From Clostridiales bacterium (GTDB lineage: Bacteria; Bacillota; Clostridia; Oscillospirales; Oscillospiraceae), in NCBI GenBank assembly GCA_019415645.1, contig DXYV01000015.1, positions 1 through 54,015 of the forward strand: DNA of 54,015 bases. The letters run 5' to 3'. The translations under genes and the position numbers were made by a program. The notes under the pieces are model-generated. The model searched no databases. It was not told where the DNA came from and was given only the letters and a program-made list of their open reading frames with translations. This document shows, in pieces, positions 14,689 to 22,245 of this stretch; the first letter of the stretch is position 1, and each line of letters starts with the position of its first letter.

Positions 14689-15807
14689 TTGAAAAAGCAA
14701 ATACTTCCGCTGTTGCTGGCCGCAGGGCTGCTTCTGTTGCCGGCCTGCTCCGAGCAGACAGAGCAGGAGTCCGAAGAAATTCTCACCCCACCGCCCAGTG
14801 TGAGCGTAACGCCCACGCAGCCTTCGGAGGAAGAACCGGATGGGGAGACCGCGTTCAACCCGTTGACAGGACTGCCTTTGGACGAAGCCACAGCCCAAAG
14901 GCGTCCGGTGGCGGTCATGCTGAATAACCTGATCAAGGCTCAGCCCCAACAGGGAAACGGCGAAGCCGACCTTATTTACGAAGTGGTGGCAGAAGGCGGA
15001 ATTACAAGGATGCTGGGGGTCTATCAGGATTTGGAGGGAGTAGGCTCCATTGGATCAGTCCGCTCCGCCCGGCCTTATTATATTGAGCTGGCGTTGGGTC
15101 TGGATGCGATTTATGTTCATGCCGGCGGAAGCCAGGAGGCCTATGCGGACCTGAAACAGTGGGATGTGGACCATATGGACGGGGTAAACGGCGTATATAG
15201 CTACGCCGGAGCCACGCTGTTTTGGCGGGATCGAAATCGGATAGAGGGACAGCGCTATGACTACGAACACAGTATGCTTACCTCGGGCGAGAACATCCTG
15301 CGAACCATCGAAGAGGATGGATTCCGGGCGGAACATACGGAAGGCTATACCGGACCGTTTTTATTTGCAGAGGACGGCACGCCGGAGGGGGGAGAGACCG
15401 CCAACACGATTACGGTCCCATTTTCAACCTACAAAACCGGTATCTTCCGTTATGATGCGCAATCTGGTACTTATCTGGTAGAGCAGCATATGAAAAGCGG
15501 CAGTCTGACCTACGATGAGCCCTACTTGGATGGGAACACTGGGGAATCAGTTGCCGTGACCAATGTTCTGGTGCTGAAAACGGCCATTCAAAACACCGGA
15601 GACCGCGATGGACATATGCGGGTCGATTTATCGGAAGGGGAGGGATGGTTTGCCTGCGGTGGCAAGGTAATTCCCATCCGATGGGGAAAAGGGGAGCCTT
15701 CGGAGCCGCTGACCTACTGGACCACGGACGGAGAACCCTTGATTCTGGGCCAGGGGAAGAGTTACATCAATCTGGTTTCCCTGACGGCGGAAGTGGAGTT
15801 TGCCTGA
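14689..15807 (+). CDS. DUF3048 (YerB-like) lipoprotein
   Basis: A 372-residue lipoprotein with signal KKQILPLLLAAGLLLLPAC (lipobox LPAC) and a Pro/Thr/Glu-rich linker. The DUF3048 domain opens NPLTGLPLDEATAQRRPVAV, followed by EADLIYEVVAEGGITRM and GSIGSVRSARPYYIE, all characteristic. Bacillus YerB belongs to this family; its biochemical role is not settled. The start is TTG 14689 with GGGGAGG 9 nt upstream; the ATG at 14684 is out of frame. It is a single-gene unit between a strong promoter and the hairpin at 15812. Confidence 0.9.
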   Translation: MKKQILPLLLAAGLLLLPACSEQTEQESEEILTPPPSVSVTPTQPSEEEPDGETAFNPLTGLPLDEATAQRRPVAVMLNNLIKAQPQQGNGEADLIYEVVAEGGITRMLGVYQDLEGVGSIGSVRSARPYYIELALGLDAIYVHAGGSQEAYADLKQWDVDHMDGVNGVYSYAGATLFWRDRNRIEGQRYDYEHSMLTSGENILRTIEEDGFRAEHTEGYTGPFLFAEDGTPEGGETANTITVPFSTYKTGIFRYDAQSGTYLVEQHMKSGSLTYDEPYLDGNTGESVAVTNVLVLKTAIQNTGDRDGHMRVDLSEGEGWFACGGKVIPIRWGKGEPSEPLTYWTTDGEPLILGQGKSYINLVSLTAEVEFA

Positions 15808-15811
15808 TAAA

Positions 15812-15844
15812 ATCAGCGGAGCTTACTGGATAAGCTCCGCTGAT
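15812..15844 (+). terminator. Hairpin terminator after the DUF3048 gene
   Basis: ATCAGCGGAGCTT pairs with AAGCTCCGCTGAT. The T-tail is weak (CGATTCG), so termination efficiency is uncertain. Confidence 0.65.
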
Positions 15845-15855
15845 CGATTCGATAT

Positions 15856-15884
15856 GAAAAAACCACACCGCAGTTGGTGTGGCA
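15856..15884 (-). terminator. Intrinsic terminator of the 26-codon gene
   Basis: On the - strand CCACACC-AACTGC-GGTGTGG is followed immediately by TTTTTTC, a canonical Rho-independent terminator about 20 nt past the small gene's stop. Confidence 0.88.
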
Positions 15885-15903
15885 GCTTCTGAATTTTGAT
15901 TGC

Positions 15904-15984
15904 TTACCGCTCGCTGACAACTGTGCTGGACTGATCACCATAAATCATGTCATCTACATCGGTAACGACCTTATGTTCCATCAT
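15904..15984 (-). CDS. 26-residue small protein with own promoter and terminator
   Basis: This small gene has every flanking signal of a real gene. On the - strand there is promoter TTGTTT-17-TACATT (16018-16046), ribosome site AAAGGAGGTC ending 6-9 nt before an ATGATG start pair (15979-15984), 26 codons, a TAA stop and a T-rich terminator. An upstream ATG in the spacer reaches a stop after two codons. The peptide begins MMEHKVVTDVDDMIYG and ends SSTVVSER. It is acidic, has no membrane segment and no Cys, and resembles nothing I recognise. It lies just upstream of, and divergent to, tRNA-Gly(CCC). A regulatory peptide or a small RNA that happens to encode a peptide are the alternatives. Confidence 0.68.
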   Translation of the reverse strand: MMEHKVVTDVDDMIYGDQSSTVVSER

Positions 15985-16017
15985 GGCATTGACCTCCTTT
16001 CCTTTTGAACTGTATTT

Positions 16018-16046
16018 AATGTACACCTTTCCAGAGGAAAAAACAA
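16018..16046 (-). promoter_or_regulatory. Sigma-A promoter of the 26-codon gene
   Basis: -35 TTGTTT (16041-16046), 17-nt spacer, -10 TACATT (16018-16023) on the - strand, giving a leader of about 27 nt. Confidence 0.65.
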
Positions 16047-16090
16047 TGGAGGTTCTGTAAACTTTTTATATATAAAATGAAAATAACATC

Positions 16091-16119
16091 TTGCCAAATA
16101 CAGAATTTTATGCTATATT
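16091..16119 (+). promoter_or_regulatory. Promoter of tRNA-Gly(CCC)
   Basis: -35 TTGCCA (16091-16096), 17-nt spacer, -10 TATATT (16114-16119), 20 nt before the tRNA 5' end. Confidence 0.75.
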
Positions 16120-16139
16120 AGTTAAGCTGTCTCTGAGAT

Positions 16140-16213
16140 GCAGGTGTAGTTCAATGGTAGAATGTCAGCTTCCCAAGCTGAACACGCGGGTTCGATTCCC
16201 GTCACCTGCTCCA
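16140..16213 (+). tRNA. tRNA-Gly (CCC)
   Basis: Acceptor gcaggtg (16140-16146) pairs with cacctgc (16203-16209), then T and encoded CCA. The anticodon stem tcagc/gctga encloses TTCCCAA (CCC). Its spacer to tRNA-Pro contains a separate promoter. Confidence 0.96.
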
Positions 16214-16255
16214 CATTTTCTTCGACAAAAATTTTTTGAAAATCGAAAAAAATGC

Positions 16256-16284
16256 TTGCAATTCTCTTTGAAGTATGCTAATAT
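16256..16284 (+). promoter_or_regulatory. Promoter of tRNA-Pro(GGG)
   Basis: -35 TTGCAA (16256-16261), 17-nt spacer, -10 TAATAT (16279-16284), 25 nt before the tRNA. Confidence 0.75.
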
Positions 16285-16309
16285 ATCTTTTGTTGTGAAT
16301 ACGACATAT

Positions 16310-16386
16310 CCGGGTGTGGCGAAGTTTGGTATCGCGCTTGACTGGGGGTCAAGAGGCCGCAGGTTCAAGTCCTGTCACTCGGACCA
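16310..16386 (+). tRNA. tRNA-Pro (GGG)
   Basis: Acceptor ccgggtg (16310-16316) pairs with cactcgg with one G-U, followed by A and encoded CCA. The anticodon stem cttga/tcaag encloses CTGGGGG (GGG). Confidence 0.95.
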
Positions 16387-16390
16387 GCTG

Positions 16391-16440
16391 AAAACCCGCA
16401 ATGCTTAGTGGCTCTATGCATTGCGGGTTTTCTCTTTTTT
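16391..16440 (+). terminator. Intrinsic terminator after tRNA-Pro
   Basis: AAAACCCGCAATGC pairs with GCATTGCGGGTTTT, followed by CTCTTTTTT. Confidence 0.9.
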
Positions 16441-16586
16441 GGTAATTTCCAGATTTGGGGTCTAAAATGGCCTAATCTGTGCTCCTATTACTAACCTATT
16501 ACTAACACCTATTACAAATCCGATTGCTCATGTTTCAACGAAAGGACTGACGCTTCTGGCTTGTGATAACGCAACTACCGAACCGA
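16441..16586. other. Non-coding AT-rich stretch with tandem 11-bp repeats
   Basis: No gene is seen. CCTATTACTAA occurs twice head to tail (16484-16494, 16495-16505), with a diverged third copy CCTATTACAAA (16508-16518). Together with the tRNA gene upstream and the foreign-looking DUF3788 gene downstream, it could be the scar of an integrated element at tRNA-Pro. No integrase or attachment duplication was found. Confidence 0.4.
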
Positions 16587-16620
16587 CAAGAGCAGGAAGC
16601 TTTCCTGCCCTTGTTTTTTT
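16587..16620 (+). terminator. Intrinsic terminator with no obvious gene upstream
   Basis: CAAGAGCAGGAA (16587-16598) pairs with TTCCTGCCCTTG (one bulge), followed by seven Ts. The nearest upstream gene, tRNA-Pro, already has a terminator, so this one may belong to an eroded gene or an unannotated RNA at 16441-16586. Confidence 0.75.
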
Positions 16621-16639
16621 GTATGTGCTATATTATAAT
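16611..16639 (+). promoter_or_regulatory. Promoter of the DUF3788 gene
   Basis: -35 TTGTTT (16611-16616, inside the T-tail of the preceding terminator), 17-nt spacer, -10 TATAAT (16634-16639). Confidence 0.7.
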
Positions 16640-16689
16640 CTATTCAAAATAAGTGCTCGGTAAACTGGAGTTTATAGAGGAGGCTATCC

Positions 16690-17103
16690 ATGCTTGATCG
16701 AATACCCAACACAGAACAAATGATTGCTTTAGTTGGAAAGCCTTTATATAAGATATGGAATAAACTATGTAGCTTAATTGACGAAAAATATGAGATGGAT
16801 TGTCTGTGGAATAAAGGCGGCAAAGCATGGACCTATGAATATAAATATCGCCGAGGCGGTAAAACACTATGTGCATTATATGCAAGGGAAAACTGCATAG
16901 GGTTTATGGTCATTTTAGGAAAAGAGGAACGCTCAAAATTTGAAACAGAGAAAGAGAGTTACGCAAGAGAAGTTCAAAGAATTTATGATGAGGCGAAAAC
17001 TTATCATGATGGGAAATGGATGATGTTTGAGCCAACGGATACTTCGTTATTTGATGATTTTATCAGACTGTTGAGTATCAAAAGGAAACCGAACAGAATA
17101 TAG
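16690..17103 (+). CDS. DUF3788 family protein
   Basis: A 137-residue soluble protein matching DUF3788 in size and in the features YKIWNKLCSLI, GGKAWTYEYKYRRGGKTLCAL and KTYHDGKWMMFEP. The function is unknown. AGGAGG lies 7 nt before ATG 16690. Codon use is visibly A/T-rich (AAA, GAA, TTA, TAT) compared with the GC-rich genes around it, and flanking DNA is also AT-rich, which suggests horizontal acquisition next to the tRNA-Pro gene. Confidence 0.82.
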   Translation: MLDRIPNTEQMIALVGKPLYKIWNKLCSLIDEKYEMDCLWNKGGKAWTYEYKYRRGGKTLCALYARENCIGFMVILGKEERSKFETEKESYAREVQRIYDEAKTYHDGKWMMFEPTDTSLFDDFIRLLSIKRKPNRI

Positions 17104-17182
17104 AGAATGGATGAAATGATTCGTCCCATTTATCGGAGAGGGATCAGGCCGGTCATGTTTGATACTCCGTCTCCTCGATACG

Positions 17183-17220
17183 ACAACACCCGGTGTGGAC
17201 TGGTCCACACCGGGTGTTGT
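17183..17220. repeat. Perfect 18-bp inverted repeat
   Basis: ACAACACCCGGTGTGGAC (17183-17200) and its exact complement (17203-17220) are separated by 2 nt. Neither strand has a T-run, so it is not a typical terminator. It sits in the 237-nt gap between the DUF3788 gene and the convergent SleL-like gene; nothing else is seen in that gap. Confidence 0.7.
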
Positions 17221-17340
17221 TCCATTCAAAAAAGAGAGGGGAGGATGTGTGTGTCATTGCTTCCTGACATGTTTAGAATATCATATCCCGGAAAAAATTG
17301 TTGGACAGTTTATAAATAGAATCTGAATAATTCGTGAACG

Positions 17341-18624
17341 CTACAACAGATCGTGAATTTGAAACTCTGCGTTGAGCACGACCCAGTTCTGCGGGAAGGG
17401 GCGCATCAAGTTCCAGTATCCGGCCCCCTTCAGGCCATATTCCCGGATCAGGCCCAGCTTGGCCTGGATAGAGCGGGCATCCTCAAACCAGACCTCATGT
17501 TCCTGACCGGCCTCGTTTTGATAGCGGAACCAAGGGGCCTGCGCGGTCTCGTCGTATTGTATTTCGACGCGGTAGAGACGGGCCAGGTCCACGGCCCGCT
17601 GATTGGAGATCGATGTGGCACGGGTCACGCCGGGCTCCACCGGGAGGGGCCAGTCATAACCGTAATTCGGAATCCCAAGCCAGATTTTTTCCCGTGGAAT
17701 TTCGGTCAGGGCATACTCCACAACCGCCCGTACATTGGGCAGGGGAGCCACCGCCATCGGCTCACTGTAAGCATAGCCCCATTCATAGGCCATAAGCAGC
17801 ACTTCATTCGCGGCCGCGCCAATGGCGCCATAGTCGTGGGCCTCGTATAAAAGGCCGGGCTGCTCCCGGTAGGTTTTCGGGGCCAGTGCTGTGATCACTG
17901 GATAGCCCAGGGGATTGAGCAGATCGGTCAACCGACGGATAAAGGAGGCGTAGGCTGGGCCGTCAGCCGGGAAAACATATTCAAAATCTACATCCAGGCC
18001 GCGGTAGCCCTTTACCTCTAATTGGCGGACGATATTCTCGACCAGATTGTTTTGAACCGTCTCATCGGTCAGGACCAGGTGCGCCAGTTCATTGGAAAAT
18101 CCGCCTTCCTGCGTCAGTGTGGACAGATGCATCAGCGCGGCGACGCCATGCGCCGCGGCTGCGGCGATCAGCCAGGAGTCATCCGGTTCAATCAGCCCGC
18201 CGCTTTCCGTGATTCCATAGGTGAACGGTGTCAAATACGTTAGAAAGGGCAGGGTGCGCTGAAGCAGGCTGCGTTCGATGAACGGATAGGCGTAGCCGTT
18301 GACCCAGATGGGCAGGGAAGGGGTGTCCTCGTAAGTCAGGACCAGAGTCTGGCCGGGATAAAGCGTCGTACCGCCCTCCAGGGCCGGATTGTTGCGCTGG
18401 AGCTGGCGGATACTCAGACCGGATTGCCGGGCGATTGCAGAGAGTGTTTCTCCGGGCTGGACGGTATGGACTTGCTGGGGATAGCGAAGGACCAGCGTCT
18501 GACCAACCACAAGGTGGGCTGGGTCTGTGAGTTGATTGTCCGCAATCAGGCGGGACATGGGGAGCCCGGACTGGAGCGCAATACTGTAAAGGGTTTCTCC
18601 TGTACGAACAACATGAATCTCCAT
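17341..18624 (-). CDS. sleL: SleL/YaaH-like spore cortex glycosidase (LysM-LysM-GH18)
   Basis: A 427-residue protein with two LysM domains (about 1-48, VVRTGETLYSIALQSGL; and 51-97, TVQPGETLSAIARQSGL) and a GH18 domain (about 105-420). The GH18 active-site motif is present as YRGLDVDFEYV (DxxDxE form). This architecture is that of SleL/YaaH, N-acetylglucosaminidases of spore cortex during germination, which like this one lack a signal peptide. ATG 18624 lies 4 nt after the amidase gene, so the two are cotranscribed and probably act together in the spore. The alternative is a general peptidoglycan hydrolase. Confidence 0.88.
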   Translation of the reverse strand: MEIHVVRTGETLYSIALQSGLPMSRLIADNQLTDPAHLVVGQTLVLRYPQQVHTVQPGETLSAIARQSGLSIRQLQRNNPALEGGTTLYPGQTLVLTYEDTPSLPIWVNGYAYPFIERSLLQRTLPFLTYLTPFTYGITESGGLIEPDDSWLIAAAAAHGVAALMHLSTLTQEGGFSNELAHLVLTDETVQNNLVENIVRQLEVKGYRGLDVDFEYVFPADGPAYASFIRRLTDLLNPLGYPVITALAPKTYREQPGLLYEAHDYGAIGAAANEVLLMAYEWGYAYSEPMAVAPLPNVRAVVEYALTEIPREKIWLGIPNYGYDWPLPVEPGVTRATSISNQRAVDLARLYRVEIQYDETAQAPWFRYQNEAGQEHEVWFEDARSIQAKLGLIREYGLKGAGYWNLMRPFPQNWVVLNAEFQIHDLL

Positions 18625-18628
18625 AGGC

Positions 18629-19369
18629 TCAGATCAGCGTGATGAAATCCGAGCTTGCGTAGCCGACCGTTCCATCGAACTGGATCAGATACCAGCCCTG
18701 CCATTCATTGAGAATCGTAAGACGGGCCCCGTCGTAAGCGCGGGCGATGACCGGGGCGGTGGTATCCGGGCGGGAGCGGATGTTCAGATAGCCCCAGCTG
18801 ACGTCTACAACGCCCTGCCGCTCCGGCTGGGGCGTCAGGAAGGGGATTCCAAAGTATTCGGTGAGGGAGAGCACGATGTTGCGGGCAATGGCATCCAGAT
18901 TATTTTGGACCCAGGCTGCGTCATCCGGATTGTCGTGGTAACCGATCTCCAGAAAGACCGAGGGTGCTCTGGGCAGGCGAACCTCGCCAATCGCGGTGGT
19001 GGGACGGGCTTCCACCAGATTGGGCAGCGGATAAATGGCCTTCAGGTTATTGGCGACGATCTCAGATGCGCGCTTCCCCTGGGTGCTGGATGGGTAGTAA
19101 AAAACAAGGATGCCCCGGGTACCGCCATAATTAGAGGGGGCGGAAGCGTTGGAGTGGAGAGCCAGGTGCAGATCGTAATTGCCCGCATTGGAAGCTCGAA
19201 TTGAGGAGGCGGCGGTCATATCGGGGGTATTGCGCACATATTGGATCCCGGACGCGGTCAGATAGGGCTCCATGGCGTCAGCCAGCCGGTTCATCCAATC
19301 CTCCTCGGAGCCGCCGGTGACGTAGAGATTGGATTCTTGGGTCGAGGGCGAAAGATAGATGGTGGGCAT
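18629..19369 (-). CDS. N-acetylmuramoyl-L-alanine amidase with SH3 domain
   Basis: A 246-residue protein. Residues 1-170 are an Amidase_3-type zinc amidase lacking a signal peptide (IYLSPSTQESN at the front, HLALHSNA in the core, FLEIGYHDNPDDA carrying the catalytic glutamate). Residues 185-246 are a bacterial SH3 domain (GYLNIRSRPDTTAPVI, then GYASSDFI). The substrate is the lactyl-peptide bond of peptidoglycan. AAGGAGG precedes ATG 19369 by 9 nt. Coupling to the SleL-like gene supports a spore-cortex role, which is inferred. Confidence 0.87.
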   Translation of the reverse strand: MPTIYLSPSTQESNLYVTGGSEEDWMNRLADAMEPYLTASGIQYVRNTPDMTAASSIRASNAGNYDLHLALHSNASAPSNYGGTRGILVFYYPSSTQGKRASEIVANNLKAIYPLPNLVEARPTTAIGEVRLPRAPSVFLEIGYHDNPDDAAWVQNNLDAIARNIVLSLTEYFGIPFLTPQPERQGVVDVSWGYLNIRSRPDTTAPVIARAYDGARLTILNEWQGWYLIQFDGTVGYASSDFITLI

Positions 19370-19432
19370 AGAAACTCCTCCTTTTATCCCAGATTATGCG
19401 GGAAGAAGAAGGAGGGTGCCTGATAGAAATGG

Positions 19433-19478
19433 AAAAACGAAAAAGCGGCCCGGCGCACCTGGGTGCGCCGGGCCGCTT
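19433..19478 (-). terminator. Strong intrinsic terminator of pckG
   Basis: The 17-bp perfect stem AAGCGGCCCGGCGCACC/GGTGCGCCGGGCCGCTT (19443-19478) is followed on the - strand by TTTCGTTTTTC. It lies 9 nt beyond the pckG stop. Confidence 0.9.
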
Positions 19479-19487
19479 GGGCCATCA

Positions 19488-21257
19488 TCAGGCATCCAAA
19501 TTCTGTTCCAGGGTTTCCAGCTGGCGGCTCAGCTCCGCAGGAAGCTTGTCGCCGAATTTTCCATAGAACTCCTTCACACTCGCGACATCCTCTTTCCAGA
19601 GATCCCGGTCCACGGAAAGCAGGCTCTGCAAGGTTGCCAGATCCACACCAGAATCCTCCAGGTCGATGTCCTCCGGGCGGGGCAGCCAGCCGATGGGGGA
19701 CTCCACCGCGCCCACTTCGTCAAAGCAGCGTTTCATGATCCACTCCAGCACCCGCAGATTGTCGCCGAAGCCGGGCCAGAGGAAATGCCCTTCGTCGTCC
19801 GTCCGGAACCAGTTGACGTTGAAGATTTTGGGCTGGTGAGCGATCTTCTGCCCCATGTCCAGCCAATGCTGCCAATAGTCGCCCATATTGTAGCCGCAGA
19901 AGGGGAGCATGGCCATGGGGTCCCGGCGCACGACGCCCACAGCGCCCGCCGCGGCCGCCGTGGTCTCCGAAGCCATAATGGAGCCCACGAATACGCCGTG
20001 CTTCCAGTCGCGGGACTGATAAACCAGCGGAGCGGTCTTGGCCCGCCGGCCGCCAAAGACGATGGCGGACAGGGGAACGCCCTTGGGATTGTTGAATTCC
20101 GGAGAGATGCAGGGGCAGTTGACGGCGGGCGCCGTAAAGCGGGAATTGGGATGGGCACCTTTTTCGGTGCTTTCCTTGCCGTTCCAGGGATTGCCCTTCC
20201 AGTCCAGCGCGTGCTCAGGCGGATTTTTGTCCAGGCCCTCCCACCAAACGGTATTGTCATCCAGATTCAGCACCAAATTGGTGAAAATCGTCCCCTTTCG
20301 AGTGGTCGCCAGAGCGTTGGGATTGGATTTCTCATTGGTGCCGGGGGCCACGCCAAAGAAGCCATTCTCCGGGTTCACGGCCCAGAGCCGGCCGTCCTCA
20401 CCGACACGAATCCAAGCGATGTCGTCACCCACGCACCAGACCTTCCAGCCCTTTTCCCGATAGTGGGCAGGAGGAATGAGCATGGCCAGATTGGTTTTGC
20501 CGCAGGCGGAGGGGAATGCGGCGGCCAGGTAGCGTACCTCGCCGGCCGGGTTTTGAATGCCCAGAATCAGCATATGCTCCGCCATCCAGCCCTCCTGACG
20601 GCCTAAGTAAGAGGCGATGCGCAGCGCAAAGCACTTTTTGCCCAGCAGCACATTTCCGCCGTAACCGGAGTTGACGGACATAATGGTATTGTCCTCCGGG
20701 AACTGCACGATGTAACGGTTTTCCGGGTCCAGGTCTGCCTTGGCGTGGAGACCCTTGATAAAATCGGGACTGTCACCCAGCGCATCGAGAACCTCGGTTC
20801 CTACACGGGTCATGATGACCATATTGAGCACGACATAAATGGAGTCTGTCAGCTCAATGCCGTACTTGGCAAAGGGGGAGCCCACTACGCTCATGGAATA
20901 GGGAATGACATACATGGTACGGCCCTGCATAGCGCCGTCATAGAGCCGGTAGAGCTTGGCATACATCTCCTGCGGGTCCATCCAGTTGTTGGTGGGGCCG
21001 GCGTCCTCCTGCTTGCGGCAGCAGATAAAGGTGCGATCCTCCACGCGTGCCACGTCGTTGACCGCAGTACGGTGGAGGTAGCAGTCAGGCAGTTTCTCCT
21101 GATTGAGCCGATACATCTCGCCAGTGGAGCAGGCTTCGGCCCGCAGCGCTTCGATCTGCTCCTGGCTGCCGTCGATCCAGACAATGGAATCCGGCCGGGT
21201 GCGGGAGGCCATGTCGTCGATCCAAGTTAGAACTGCCTGATTTGTCGTAAGTGCCAT
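19488..21257 (-). CDS. pckG: Phosphoenolpyruvate carboxykinase (GTP)
   Basis: A 589-residue cytosolic enzyme interconverting oxaloacetate + GTP and PEP + CO2 + GDP. GTP-type signatures are present: P-loop FPSACGKTNLAML, the NPENGFFGVAPGTNEKSNP segment, and WWEGLDKNPPEHALDW. The frame is open upstream to 21365, but ATG 21257 has GGAGGGG 6 nt before it and begins MALTTNQAVL as in the family. Its own promoter TTGCAA-17-TAGAAT (21337-21365) and strong terminator make it a single-gene unit. In anaerobic gut Clostridia the enzyme often runs toward oxaloacetate. Confidence 0.95.
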   Translation of the reverse strand: MALTTNQAVLTWIDDMASRTRPDSIVWIDGSQEQIEALRAEACSTGEMYRLNQEKLPDCYLHRTAVNDVARVEDRTFICCRKQEDAGPTNNWMDPQEMYAKLYRLYDGAMQGRTMYVIPYSMSVVGSPFAKYGIELTDSIYVVLNMVIMTRVGTEVLDALGDSPDFIKGLHAKADLDPENRYIVQFPEDNTIMSVNSGYGGNVLLGKKCFALRIASYLGRQEGWMAEHMLILGIQNPAGEVRYLAAAFPSACGKTNLAMLIPPAHYREKGWKVWCVGDDIAWIRVGEDGRLWAVNPENGFFGVAPGTNEKSNPNALATTRKGTIFTNLVLNLDDNTVWWEGLDKNPPEHALDWKGNPWNGKESTEKGAHPNSRFTAPAVNCPCISPEFNNPKGVPLSAIVFGGRRAKTAPLVYQSRDWKHGVFVGSIMASETTAAAAGAVGVVRRDPMAMLPFCGYNMGDYWQHWLDMGQKIAHQPKIFNVNWFRTDDEGHFLWPGFGDNLRVLEWIMKRCFDEVGAVESPIGWLPRPEDIDLEDSGVDLATLQSLLSVDRDLWKEDVASVKEFYGKFGDKLPAELSRQLETLEQNLDA

Positions 21258-21336
21258 AAAATACCCCTCCATCGGTTCTCTGTGCAGAGATTTCTGATTT
21301 TTGCCTTGGATTTGTGCAGGAACTATGATTGAATCC

Positions 21337-21365
21337 ATTCTATAAGAATTTCGGCCGGATTGCAA
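21337..21365 (-). promoter_or_regulatory. Sigma-A promoter of pckG
   Basis: -35 TTGCAA (21360-21365), 17-nt spacer, -10 TAGAAT (21337-21342) on the - strand. The leader is about 73 nt with no recognisable riboswitch. Confidence 0.7.
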
Positions 21366-21389
21366 GCAAAAGATGGGGGTTCTTCTGAC

Positions 21390-22241
21390 TTATTTGAGAC
21401 ACTTTGCCAAAGCGGCGAATTGAGTCAAGCCCAAACGCTCGCCGCGAATATCCTCCGGAAGTCCGTTGGAGGTCAGAATCGCGCGCAGCTCCTCCTTGGA
21501 GAATCGGCTCCCGTAAGCGGAGCAGAGACCGTTGAGCAGAGTTTTGCGACGCTGGGCGAATGCCGCACGGACCAGTGCGAAAAAGGCGGCTTCATCTTCG
21601 ACCGCGACCGGCGGCTGCGCCAGAGGAATCATGCGAAGCACGGAGGAGGTTACCTTGGGAGCGGGGAGAAAACACTCGGGGCCGACATCGAACAGAAGCT
21701 TGCATTGGGCGTGGTACTGACAAAAAACCGAAAACGCGCCATAGTCTGAGGTACCGGGCGCGGCGCAGATCCGGCGGGCCACCTCCCGCTGAATCATGAC
21801 GGTGATGGCTGAGAAGCGCCGGGACTCCAGCAGCTTGGTCAGGACCGGGGTGGTGATGTTGTAAGGGAGATTGGCGCAGGCCATGGGGCGCAGCCCGTCC
21901 ATTTTTTGTTCCGTCAACTCGGACAGGTCCAGCTTCATCACATCGCCGGGAACGATTTCCACATTGGAGAATTCCGACAGCGTTTCCGCCAGAACCGGAA
22001 GCAGAGTCCGGTCCAGCTCCACGGCAACCACCTTCCCAGCCCGCCGGGCCAGCTGACAGGTAAGGGGGCCGATCCCGGGACCGATCTCCAGCACGCCGCT
22101 GTCCGGACCGGCTCCAGACGCCTGGGCAATCTCCTGAGGGACCCAATCCGCGATCAGAAAATTTTGTCCCATACTTTTGGAGAAGTGAAAGCCATGCCGA
22201 TTCAGCAGGGCCTTGATCTCGCGGATGTCGCATAAATTCAT
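21390..22241 (-). CDS. rsmA: 16S rRNA (adenine1518/1519-N6) dimethyltransferase
   Basis: A 283-residue KsgA/RsmA enzyme that dimethylates two adenosines in helix 45 of 16S rRNA. It shows KSMGQNFL, SAM motif LEIGPGIGPLT, and catalytic NLPYNITTPVL. ATG 22241 is chosen because GGAGG (22250-22254) lies 8 nt upstream; an earlier in-frame ATG overlaps that site. The gene overlaps the end of the DHHW gene by its ribosome site, so it is translated as third gene of the MBOAT-DHHW operon, an unusual setting for ksgA. Confidence 0.95.
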   Translation of the reverse strand: MNLCDIREIKALLNRHGFHFSKSMGQNFLIADWVPQEIAQASGAGPDSGVLEIGPGIGPLTCQLARRAGKVVAVELDRTLLPVLAETLSEFSNVEIVPGDVMKLDLSELTEQKMDGLRPMACANLPYNITTPVLTKLLESRRFSAITVMIQREVARRICAAPGTSDYGAFSVFCQYHAQCKLLFDVGPECFLPAPKVTSSVLRMIPLAQPPVAVEDEAAFFALVRAAFAQRRKTLLNGLCSAYGSRFSKEELRAILTSNGLPEDIRGERLGLTQFAALAKCLK

Positions 22242-22245
22242 AGTA

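Noticed and set aside
16484..16518. Tandem CCTATTACTAA units as a possible CRISPR array.
   Set aside because: Units are 11 bp and contiguous with no spacers; no cas genes are in the window.
17107..17319. Open frame of 70 codons between DUF3788 and sleL.
   Set aside because: It runs through the 18-bp inverted repeat, has no ribosome site, and the product looks like random translation.
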